Shown one piece after another: positions 54,643 through 62,086 of a DNA stretch of 64,000 bases (the stretch's first letter is position 1; each line of letters starts with the position of its first letter). The notes beneath the pieces were generated by a model. The model saw only the letters and a program-made list of their open reading frames with translations. It did no database searches and had not been told where the DNA came from. A program made the position numbers and the translations under genes. Source of the stretch: Priestia iocasae (GTDB lineage: Bacteria; Bacillota; Bacilli; Bacillales; Bacillaceae_H); NCBI RefSeq assembly GCF_016909075.1, contig NZ_JAFBFC010000004.1, forward strand, positions 186,001 through 250,000, in the 5' to 3' direction.

Positions 54643-54887
54643 TTATATCATTATTTGCAAACAAGAGCGATATGCATCTTGTGAAGAAATAGACAAATTT
54701 GAACATAAAGTTTACCGTTTATCAGCGTGTGAAGTCAAATCTTTTCAGATTAGAGGACATAAGGCGAAGAAAATAATGGAAAAGATAGCATATTAAAGCC
54801 TTTACTTCTTTTTATATCAAATATTAAAATGAAGAAAGAACACTGACTAACGATAGTTAAAAATTCAAATGCGATGAGGAAGAAGAA

Positions 54888-55724
54888 ATGAAAGATTATT
54901 TAAAACTTATGAGTGAAAGAATTCTTGAAAACAAATCTGAATTAGCTCATTTTGTAACAGATGAACAAAATAGACGATATCCAAATCAATTATTGCCGAT
55001 TTCGAACGAGCTATTACCGTTACGCGTAGAGCTAGTAACATTATATGGAGAATCATTAGCACTGAGCGAATCTGATCGAAAGCAACGGTTAGAAGAGTGG
55101 GGAAGAGAAACAGGACGTAAGTGTGCCATGATGGGAACGACTCTAGATTCCATGTTAAATGAAGTGCCGCACTACCGTCACTTTATTGGTAATGTTATTA
55201 AAGAAGAAGCGGTTAAAGTAAATCTTTCGTTAGAAGAATTGTATGATGTCATTTCTGTATTTGATCAAACCGTTAACGAAGTCGTTTATTATTTTAGCTT
55301 ACCGTTTGTGGAATTTCATAATGAACAGCTGCAAACATCGAAGGATGCGTTGCTTGAATTATCTGTTCCGGTTGTACCTTTAGCAGAAGGAGTAGCAGTA
55401 TTACCTGTTATCGGGACTATCGATACGTATCGCGCAAGGCTTATTATGGAACAGGCTCTTGAGCATAGTGTCTCTCTTCAACTGAATCATTTTGTTTTAG
55501 ATTTATCAGGAGTTCCTATTATCGATACATTTGTTGCGCAAAAGTTATTTCAAATCATCGATGCACTTACACTAATTGGCGTAAATGCAAAGATTAGTGG
55601 AATTACACCAGAAATTGCTCAAACAATCGTCAATCTTGGAATCGATTTTACAGGTGTTCGAACGTATTCTACTTTAAAACAAGCATTAAGTGCGATTGGA
55701 TTCACACATAAATATAAGGAATGA
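54888..55724 (+). CDS. RsbR-family stressosome protein (second paralogue)
   Basis: A 278-residue RsbR-type protein. Residues 1 to about 145 are the helical sensor half (MSERILENKSELAHFVTDEQ, ETGRKCAMMGTTLDSMLNEV), and about 160-270 the STAS domain (VLPVIGTIDTYRARLI, VLDLSGVPIIDTFVAQKLF, GITPEIAQTIVNLGI). Ser207 in DLSGV aligns with the Thr phosphorylated by RsbT in RsbRA. At the other site ELSVP (Ser159) replaces the usual ELxTP, so phosphorylation may differ. GAGGAAGAAG before the ATG. It probably mixes with the 23.1 kb paralogue in stressosomes. Confidence 0.9.
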   Translation: MKDYLKLMSERILENKSELAHFVTDEQNRRYPNQLLPISNELLPLRVELVTLYGESLALSESDRKQRLEEWGRETGRKCAMMGTTLDSMLNEVPHYRHFIGNVIKEEAVKVNLSLEELYDVISVFDQTVNEVVYYFSLPFVEFHNEQLQTSKDALLELSVPVVPLAEGVAVLPVIGTIDTYRARLIMEQALEHSVSLQLNHFVLDLSGVPIIDTFVAQKLFQIIDALTLIGVNAKISGITPEIAQTIVNLGIDFTGVRTYSTLKQALSAIGFTHKYKE

Positions 55725-55777
55725 CGTATGTAGTATAGTGGATCAAAAGGTTGAAAGTAGTAAAGAAAGAATTTGAA

Positions 55778-55830
55778 CAGGCTGTGACAATAGCGATAAA
55801 AGCATCCTAATTGTCACAGCCTGTTTTTTT
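55778..55830. terminator. terminator between the RsbR paralogue and ytoQ
   Basis: CAGGCTGTGACAAT pairs perfectly with ATTGTCACAGCCTG; seven T residues follow. Confidence 0.92.
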
Positions 55831-56269
55831 ACTCAAATATGTACGATAATACTTGAATTGCTTGTTCCGTTGTTTCAACTGTAACTTGTGCTTTGTTGGA
55901 TAATTCTTTTAATGGATGATGAAGAGATTCTGGTCGAATTAAAATAAGTGGTTTATTTAAAGTGATAGCAGCTGAAGCATCCATTGCTGTATTCCATTGT
56001 TTATATTTCTCTCCAAATAAAGCAATGACAACATCTGCTTTTTTCATTAATACTTCAGTACGTAAATTATTAATACGAGATGCCATTTCATCTTTCAAAA
56101 TAGCATTTGGTTGCTTTCCGACAATTTCTTCTCCAATATTGTCTGACCGGTCATGATTTTCCATAGGTCCTACAAACGTAAGGGGCAAACCATTTTCATG
56201 AGCCATCGCTTTTAATTCTTCACGCCAATTATCATGAATTTTCCCTGCTAAATAAACAGTTAATTCCAT
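55829..56269 (-). CDS. ytoQ: YtoQ family protein
   Basis: A 146-residue protein. LTVYLAGKIHDNWREELKA, FVGPMENHDRSDNIGEEI, and KADVVIALFGEKYKQWNTAMDASAA mark the YtoQ family, with a Rossmann-like fold related to nucleoside 2-deoxyribosyltransferases. The activity is unproven. GAGGAGG lies before the ATG at 56269; the upstream in-frame ATG at 56317 precedes the site and is not used. Confidence 0.9.
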   Translation of the reverse strand: MELTVYLAGKIHDNWREELKAMAHENGLPLTFVGPMENHDRSDNIGEEIVGKQPNAILKDEMASRINNLRTEVLMKKADVVIALFGEKYKQWNTAMDASAAITLNKPLILIRPESLHHPLKELSNKAQVTVETTEQAIQVLSYIFE

Positions 56270-56520
56270 TACATTTCCTCCTCTAAGCAATCTTACATGT
56301 TTTATTACTTTTACCACATTAAGTGAAAAAGTAATCCTCTCCTCTTTTTTCGACAGTTCTTTCTATTTTCCTTGTTATGACTTGAAAAGCATTCATGACT
56401 ATAGATAGTGGAATGAATAAGGGGCTATGTAGAAACAAGCAAGTCTCTATTCTTATGGTTATTGTTTAGTTGCTTTAATGATCATGTACAAATAAGATAG
56501 ATCGGTTTAAAAAATTCTAT

Positions 56521-56549
56521 TTGACATTTTACGACAAACCCCTTACAGT
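56521..56549 (+). promoter_or_regulatory. likely promoter of the SAM riboswitch unit
   Basis: TTGACA (56521..56526), a 17-base spacer and TACAGT (56544..56549), about 30 bases before the aptamer. Confidence 0.55.
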
Positions 56550-56578
56550 AATGAAAGACTGTTTTTGAAAAATATAAT

Positions 56579-56690
56579 CTTCTTATCGAGAGAGGCGGAG
56601 GGACTGGCCCGATGATGTCTCGGCAACGGATTCGTATGAATGCTGTGCCAAATCCAGCAAGCGTAAGGCTTGGAAGATGGGAAGAGTGTT
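56579..56690 (+). ncRNA. SAM-I riboswitch (S box)
   Basis: Clear S-box sequence: CTTATCGAGAGAGGCGGAGG, then GGACTGGCCCGATGA, CTCGGCAACGG, TGTGCCAAATCC and GATGGGAAGAG closing P1. All conserved blocks are in order. SAM binding should favour the terminator at 56709..56741 and switch off the NhaC-family gene. Confidence 0.95.
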
Positions 56691-56708
56691 TCTTATACAT
56701 GTATATGA

Positions 56709-56741
56709 GGCCTCTTCTTGTTTCTAGGAAGAGGTCTTTTT
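56709..56741 (+). terminator. expression-platform terminator of the SAM riboswitch
   Basis: CCTCTTC pairs with GAAGAGG around a 10-base loop with TCTTTTT after it. The GGGAAGAG that closes P1 can compete for the same arm (CCTCTTC), as expected for a switch. Confidence 0.88.
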
Positions 56742-56775
56742 CATAGCATGATAGTTTTTAAGAGAGGTGTTATGA

Positions 56776-58101
56776 GTGGAAAAAATCAGAGGAAACGGAT
56801 GGGCTTTGTTGCCTTTAGCTGTATTTTTAGCATTGTTCGTAGGTTCGGGAATCATTACAGGAGATTTTTATAAAATGCCTGTACTTGTTGCCGTTTTAGT
56901 AGCGGTAGCGGTTGCACTAACAATGAATCGTAAAGATTCGTTAATGACAAAGGTAGAACGCTTTGCAAAAGGAGCCGGACATCCTGACATCATTATTATG
57001 GTCATCATTTTTATTTTAGCGGGTGCTTTTTCTGAAACAGCAAAAGGAATGGGTGCTGTAGAATCAACGGTTAATTTAGCGTTATCCGTGTTACCACAAA
57101 GCTTTTTAGTTGTTGGATTGTTTATCATTGGCGCGTTTATTTCACTATCAATGGGAACATCAACAGGAACGATTGCAGCACTAGCTCCAATCGCAGTAGG
57201 AATTAGTAGTGAAACAGATATCGCCATTTCATTAGCAATGGCAGCAGTTATAGGTGGAGCAATGTTTGGTGACAACTTGTCAATTATCTCGGATACAACC
57301 ATTGCCGCTGTTCGTACACAACAAACAGATATGCGTGACAAGTTTAAGGTGAATTTCTTCATTGTATTACCTGCAGCAATCATCACAGCCGTTTTATTAA
57401 TTGTTTTCACGATGGGTAATCAAAGTGCAGTTTCAGCAGAAAGCTTTAATTGGGTAAAAATATTACCTTACGTTGGCGTATTAGTAGCAGCATTAGCGGG
57501 GATGAACGTACTAGCCGTTTTAGCTGGTGGTATTGTTTTTGCCGGTGGTATTGGTTTAGTAGATGGTAGCTACACATTAGCAACATTCACAAAAGCAATG
57601 ACAGATGGAATTAGTGGGATGTCAGAACTTGTTATGCTGTCAATCTTAATTGGTGGAATGGTTGAGATCATTAAGCACAACGGTGGTATTCATTTTATTT
57701 TAAATGCGATGACAAAAAATATTACATCGAAAAAGGGTGCTGAGTTTGGAATTGCTGGCTTAGTGAGTGCAACAAACTTATCAACAGCTAACAATACAAT
57801 TTCAATCATTACAACAGGTCCTCTTGCGAAAAATATCGCAGATGAGTACAACATTGACAAGCGTAAATCAGCAAGTTTACTTGATATTTTCTCTTGTAGT
57901 GTACAAGGATTAATCCCATATGGAGCACAGATGCTTATTGCAGCTGAATTTGCAGGGGTATCACCAATTAGCATTATTCCTTATGCATTTTATCCAATTT
58001 TAATCGCTGTATTTGGTATCATTGCCATTTTAATTAACTTCCCAAGATTTAATACACGAAAGCAGCATTCAAGAAACATGAAAGAAAGCTATAGTAAATA
58101 A
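56776..58101 (+). CDS. NhaC-family antiporter, SAM-riboswitch controlled; probable methionine transporter (MetT-like)
   Basis: A 441-residue protein with about eleven helices of the Na+/H+ antiporter NhaC family: ISLSMGTSTGTIAALAPIAVGIS, GGAMFGDNLSIISDTTIAAVRTQ and a C-terminal SANNTISII-type ATNLSTANNTISIITTGPLAKNI. The gene follows a SAM-I riboswitch and nothing else, so it should be expressed when methionine/SAM is low. Comparative genomics has proposed S-box-linked NhaC proteins as methionine transporters (MetT), so methionine uptake is the better guess than Na+/H+ exchange. Start is GTG with GAGAGGTG upstream; the ATG at 56772 is out of frame. Confidence 0.88.
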   Translation: MEKIRGNGWALLPLAVFLALFVGSGIITGDFYKMPVLVAVLVAVAVALTMNRKDSLMTKVERFAKGAGHPDIIIMVIIFILAGAFSETAKGMGAVESTVNLALSVLPQSFLVVGLFIIGAFISLSMGTSTGTIAALAPIAVGISSETDIAISLAMAAVIGGAMFGDNLSIISDTTIAAVRTQQTDMRDKFKVNFFIVLPAAIITAVLLIVFTMGNQSAVSAESFNWVKILPYVGVLVAALAGMNVLAVLAGGIVFAGGIGLVDGSYTLATFTKAMTDGISGMSELVMLSILIGGMVEIIKHNGGIHFILNAMTKNITSKKGAEFGIAGLVSATNLSTANNTISIITTGPLAKNIADEYNIDKRKSASLLDIFSCSVQGLIPYGAQMLIAAEFAGVSPISIIPYAFYPILIAVFGIIAILINFPRFNTRKQHSRNMKESYSK

Positions 58102-58102
58102 G

Positions 58103-58136
58103 AAAAAGGTGTCCGAATGAATCGGGCACCTTTTTG
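58103..58136 (+). terminator. terminator of the NhaC-family gene
   Basis: AAAAAGGTGTCCGA pairs with TCGGGCACCTTTTT (one mismatch) around a 5-base loop. Confidence 0.9.
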
Positions 58137-58213
58137 TATTTGTGCTACTTTACATAAAGCGTAGCTTCAACTCATATGTTTTTACGAATAGTAAAAGAAA
58201 AGGGAGGAAGTCA

Positions 58214-59179
58214 ATGAAAAAGAAAAAGGTGCTTTTATTTGGTGACTTTGGCATTGATGATTCAATAGCCCTTTTTTATATATGGTTTCGAAAAGAAATT
58301 GAAGTCGTTGGGATTGTAGCTGACTATGGAAACGTCTCAAGAGAAAAAGTGCTTCGCAATATTAATTACTTAAAGTATATATCTGGACAATACGATATCC
58401 CAGTTTTCGCGGGTGCAGTCATTCCCTTAACAGGCATTGAACCTGAATACTTTCCGAATGTTCATGGTCCTGAAGGGCTAGGGCCAATCATTCCAAAAAT
58501 CCCATCAGATATGGAATTACCTATTCATTACACGGAAGATTTAATAACCATCATTAAGCCTAGTATCCAAGATATTACCATTGTTACACTGGGAAGGCTT
58601 TCCTCATTAGCTTCGATCTTTATTTGGCAGTTGGATGAGATGGACTTATTTAAGGAGATTATTGTAATGGGAGGTGCTTTCTTTTACCCAGGTAATGTGA
58701 CACCATTGGCAGAAGCTAATTTTTATGGTGATCCTTATGCAGCAAATATTATTATTCGTTATGCAAAGAAGCTTACCATTATCCCGTTAAATGTTACACA
58801 AAGTGCTCTTGTCACACCTGAAATGGTTCAACAGATTGATGAATTTCATCAGAAAACGAAAGACCCTGTTGGGCTTATGATTAAGCCCATGTTAAATTAT
58901 TACTATACTTTTTATTCTTCTAATTATCCAGGCATCCTAGGAAGTCCCATGCATGATTTACTCACGATAGACTATTTAATTCGCCCTCAAGATTTTAAAA
59001 CTTCTCATTTACCAATCAATATCGTTGTATCCCGTGGAACGGCTTTTGGTCAGAGCTTTGCAGATTATCGCCCCAAACCTGCTGAAGGATATAACGTTCA
59101 TAATGTAGTACTTGAATTTGACTATGACTTATTTAAGAGAACCTTTCTTGAAACTTTCCTTCAAGAAAGAGACAAATAA
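58214..59179 (+). CDS. nucleoside hydrolase (inosine-uridine preferring family)
   Basis: A 321-residue enzyme that splits nucleosides into base and ribose. The N-terminal calcium motif is LLFGDFGIDDSIALFY, a divergent form of DxDxGxDDxxAL in which only part of the acidic cluster is kept. Later blocks are VNVHGPEGLG-like NVHGPEGLGPIIP, IVTLGRLSSLASI, IIVMGGAFFYPGNVTPLAEANFYGDPYAA and PMHDLLTIDYL with the catalytic-side residues. GGGAGGAAG before the ATG at 58214. The LacI-type gene 300 bases on may regulate it. Confidence 0.88.
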   Translation: MKKKKVLLFGDFGIDDSIALFYIWFRKEIEVVGIVADYGNVSREKVLRNINYLKYISGQYDIPVFAGAVIPLTGIEPEYFPNVHGPEGLGPIIPKIPSDMELPIHYTEDLITIIKPSIQDITIVTLGRLSSLASIFIWQLDEMDLFKEIIVMGGAFFYPGNVTPLAEANFYGDPYAANIIIRYAKKLTIIPLNVTQSALVTPEMVQQIDEFHQKTKDPVGLMIKPMLNYYYTFYSSNYPGILGSPMHDLLTIDYLIRPQDFKTSHLPINIVVSRGTAFGQSFADYRPKPAEGYNVHNVVLEFDYDLFKRTFLETFLQERDK

Positions 59180-59242
59180 ATAGGGGAAATGTTATAATTT
59201 TCAAAAAGGGTTGATCACGTTAGTCAGTGATTGAAGAGGTTG

Positions 59243-59289
59243 AAAGCTGTTTCAAACAAAGTTAATCATACTCTGTTTGAAACAGCTTT
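59243..59289. terminator. bidirectional terminator
   Basis: Perfect 16-base stem (AAAGCTGTTTCAAACA and its inverse) with a 15-base loop, between the nucleoside hydrolase gene and a small minus-strand gene. Confidence 0.88.
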
Positions 59290-59295
59290 ACTTGT

Positions 59296-59388
59296 TCATT
59301 TTTGCTGTTTTAAAGCGACATACGCACCGATTAAAATAGTACAACAAAGCCCTATCAATATACTTATTCCACTTAAAATACTCATCAT
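59296..59388 (-). CDS. single-pass small membrane protein (30 aa)
   Basis: A minus-strand gene of 30 codons giving MSILSGISILIGLCCTILIG after an initial Met, then AYVALKQQK: one membrane helix and a basic end. GAGGAG lies eight bases before two adjacent ATGs. A shared terminator follows its stop. No family recognised; too short for standard gene calls. Confidence 0.65.
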   Translation of the reverse strand: MMSILSGISILIGLCCTILIGAYVALKQQK

Positions 59389-59493
59389 ATACTTCACTCC
59401 TCTTTGCTTAGTTGGTTGTTTAGTGTGAATATAATGTATGAAACGCATTTCAGAGCAAGAGAAAAATGATAAATAAAAAGTGAGGTGATTGAA

Positions 59494-60456
59494 ATGGGCA
59501 ACATTCGTGATATTGCGAAAAAGGCGGGTGTATCTGTTTCGACCGTTTCTCGAGTATTAAACCATCATCCTTATGTAAAAGAAGATAAGCGCCAAGCGGT
59601 CTTAAAGGCAATTGAAGAGATGAATTATACGAAAAATATGAATGCCGTACATTTGTCTAAAGGACAAACATTTGTCGTTGGTGTCGTGTTGCCATATATT
59701 AATCAATCTTACTTCAGTGCAGTATTAGAAGGAATTGCTGAAGAGGCATTAGCCTCTGATTATCAACTAATGATCTGTCAAACGAATTATGAAATTAAGC
59801 AAGAAATACAGGCTCTTGAAATGCTAAAAATGAAACAAGTTGATGGTCTACTCATCTGCTCACGAGCGTGTGATTGGGAAGTGATTCGAGAGTATCAAAT
59901 GTACGGTCCAATCATTGTCTGTGAAGATGGAAGAGGAACGGATGTATCGTCTGTATTTATTGACCATTATGCCGCATTCGAAAAAGGGTTACATCACTTA
60001 ATTGAACAAGGACATCGACGCATCGGATACTGCATAGGAAGGCGAACGGGTGTAAATAGTTATCAACGAGAACGTGCGTATCGGAATATAATGAATGAAT
60101 TAGGTGAACCAATTCGAGAAGAATGGATATTTGATCAATGTTTATTGCTAGAAGATGGTGAACGCGTAGCATCACGGCTCATTAAGCTTACAAGTCGCCC
60201 AACGGCCCTGCTTGTGACAAATGATCAAGTTGCTGCTGGTCTTGTGCTTCAATGTCAGCACCTTGGTATAAGAGTTCCGGAAGATTTGGCGATTATCGGT
60301 TTTGATAATCAATCCATTTCACATGTATTGCAATTGACAACAATCGAGTTGCCGTTGAAAGAATTAGGCCGCCAATTGTTTCAGCTCTTTTTACACAAAG
60401 ATAACGTCAAACACATTGAAGTTTCCACACAGCTTATAAAACGATTAACGGTTTAG
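59494..60456 (+). CDS. LacI-family transcriptional regulator
   Basis: A 320-residue regulator. The DNA-binding headpiece (1-55) has IRDIAKKAGVSVSTVSRVLNHHPYVKEDKR; the periplasmic-binding-protein-like effector domain follows, with VVLPYINQSYFSAVLEGIAEEA and a C-terminal IIGFDNQSISHVLQLTTIELP. Effector unknown; a sugar or a nucleoside-derived compound is likely given the neighbouring nucleoside hydrolase. GAGGTG precedes the ATG at 59494, which is preferred to an in-frame GTG at 59485. Confidence 0.92.
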   Translation: MGNIRDIAKKAGVSVSTVSRVLNHHPYVKEDKRQAVLKAIEEMNYTKNMNAVHLSKGQTFVVGVVLPYINQSYFSAVLEGIAEEALASDYQLMICQTNYEIKQEIQALEMLKMKQVDGLLICSRACDWEVIREYQMYGPIIVCEDGRGTDVSSVFIDHYAAFEKGLHHLIEQGHRRIGYCIGRRTGVNSYQRERAYRNIMNELGEPIREEWIFDQCLLLEDGERVASRLIKLTSRPTALLVTNDQVAAGLVLQCQHLGIRVPEDLAIIGFDNQSISHVLQLTTIELPLKELGRQLFQLFLHKDNVKHIEVSTQLIKRLTV

Positions 60457-60555
60457 ATTGAGCTAACCTTTATAAATTAGCACATTTTGTTATGTAAAAA
60501 AAAACAATCGGGGGACAAGCTACGAGTAAATAACAATAGGAAAGGAATGGTCAAC

Positions 60556-60798
60556 ATGTCACAAAGAGAGTACCAAGTAGGCGATCAAGTCTTTGTTATT
60601 TACCGTAATCCACATACAGCCAATGTAGCTAATATCCAACAAGCCGAGATTGTAGAACACCCTGAACAGCCAGGAGATGTTGCGTTATTTTTACATGAGT
60701 CCTATCACTTATTATCTGAAGATGATGCCGTATATCCTACTTTTGAAGAAGCAGAACAAATGTATAATAAAATTTTTGATTACGAGCAGTACAACTAA
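60556..60798 (+). CDS. splA: transcriptional regulator SplA
   Basis: An 80-residue protein with the SplA pattern: YQVGDQVFVIYRNPHTANVANIQQAEIVEHPEQPGDVALFL, then a short acidic end. In B. subtilis SplA is a negative regulator of the splAB operon, which is expressed in the forespore under sigma-G. AAAGGA before the ATG at 60556 fixes the start. splB follows at 89 bases on the same strand. Confidence 0.92.
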   Translation: MSQREYQVGDQVFVIYRNPHTANVANIQQAEIVEHPEQPGDVALFLHESYHLLSEDDAVYPTFEEAEQMYNKIFDYEQYN

Positions 60799-60886
60799 TT
60801 ATAGGGAATATCTTTCAGCATATAATTTGATCTCAATTAGAAAAATAAAGGTACAAATGTGTCAATCAGCAAAGGATGTGGACGAA

Positions 60887-61915
60887 ATGATCAAACCATT
60901 TGTACCTCAATTGGTTTATATTGAACCTAAAGCGTTAGACTATCCGCTAGGGGTAGAGCTAAAAGAAAAATTCGAAAAAATGGGATTAGAAATTCGTGAA
61001 ACAACGTCTCATAACCAAGTTCGGAACATACCGGGTAAAAATGATTTGCAAAAATATCGAAATGCAAAATCAACATTGGTTATTGGCGTACGAAAAACGT
61101 TAAAGTTTGATACATCAAAGCCATCAGCAGAATACGCCATTCCATTTGCAACTGGATGTATGGGACACTGTCATTATTGTTATTTACAAACAACGATGGG
61201 AAGCAAGCCTTACATCCGCACATATGTCAATGTAGAAGAGATTCTCGATCAAGCTGAAAAATATATGCAAGAGCGCGCACCGCAAATAACGCGATTTGAA
61301 GCAGCATGTACCTCTGATATTGTTGGAATTGACCACCTTACACATACGTTAAAGCGAGCCATTGAATATTTTGGACAAAGTGATTTAGGACAACTACGCT
61401 TTGTGACAAAGTTTCATCATGTTGATCATTTACTTGATGCTAATCATAATGGACGTACTCGCTTCCGTTTTAGTATTAATGCTGATTATGTTATTAAATA
61501 CTTTGAGCCAGGTACTTCACCATTAACTAATCGTATTGAAGCTGCACAAAAAGTATCAAAAGCTGGATATCCATTAGGTTTTATTATTGCACCTATTTAT
61601 ATTCATGATGGCTGGCAAGATGGATATCGTGAAATGTTTGAAAAGCTAAATGACTCGATTCCTGAAAGTGCGAGGGATGATATTACATTTGAGATGATTC
61701 AACATCGATTCACGAAGCCAGCAAAGCGAGTAATTGAAAAGAACTATCCAAAAACAAAGCTAGAAATGAATGAAGAAGAGCGCCGTTATAAGTGGGGGCG
61801 TTATGGCATTGGAAAATATGTATACAGTAAAGACGAAGAGCAAGAACTACGTGAAACGTTAGAGGATTACATCGATCAATACTTTCCGAATGCTAAAATT
61901 GAATACTTTACGTAA
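60887..61915 (+). CDS. splB: spore photoproduct lyase
   Basis: A 342-residue radical SAM enzyme, exactly the length of B. subtilis SplB. It directly reverses the thymine dimer known as spore photoproduct during germination. The [4Fe-4S] cluster motif is Cys91-x3-Cys95-x2-Cys98 in GCMGHCHYC, and the catalytic hydrogen donor Cys141 is in EAACTSD. AAGGA lies about ten bases before the ATG at 60887. The longer open frame from 60677 overlaps splA and is not coding. A perfect terminator closes the operon. Confidence 0.97.
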   Translation: MIKPFVPQLVYIEPKALDYPLGVELKEKFEKMGLEIRETTSHNQVRNIPGKNDLQKYRNAKSTLVIGVRKTLKFDTSKPSAEYAIPFATGCMGHCHYCYLQTTMGSKPYIRTYVNVEEILDQAEKYMQERAPQITRFEAACTSDIVGIDHLTHTLKRAIEYFGQSDLGQLRFVTKFHHVDHLLDANHNGRTRFRFSINADYVIKYFEPGTSPLTNRIEAAQKVSKAGYPLGFIIAPIYIHDGWQDGYREMFEKLNDSIPESARDDITFEMIQHRFTKPAKRVIEKNYPKTKLEMNEEERRYKWGRYGIGKYVYSKDEEQELRETLEDYIDQYFPNAKIEYFT

Positions 61916-61972
61916 GAAATATGGCCTATGTTAAAAGATAATGGTTACTTTCTCTTGAACAGGCCTCTTTTA

Positions 61973-62009
61973 AGCAGGCTCATACAATTATGTATGAGCC
62001 TGCTTTTTA
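61973..62009 (+). terminator. splAB terminator
   Basis: Perfect 13-base stem (AGCAGGCTCATAC and its inverse) with a 6-base loop and T tract. Confidence 0.93.
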
Positions 62010-62086
62010 TTCATCGAAAAGCGATGATTGTTACAAATAGATTCATTTCCTGTATAATAAAACGAGTGAATTGGAGGTATACATAT

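Noticed and set aside
56868-57410. 180-codon open frame on the minus strand inside the NhaC-family gene
   Set aside because: It is antisense to a highly conserved membrane protein and only reflects its codon pattern; no ribosome binding site or known motif.
60677-60886. N-terminal extension of SplB
   Set aside because: It overlaps splA, has no ribosome binding site, and the 342-residue form matches the known protein exactly.
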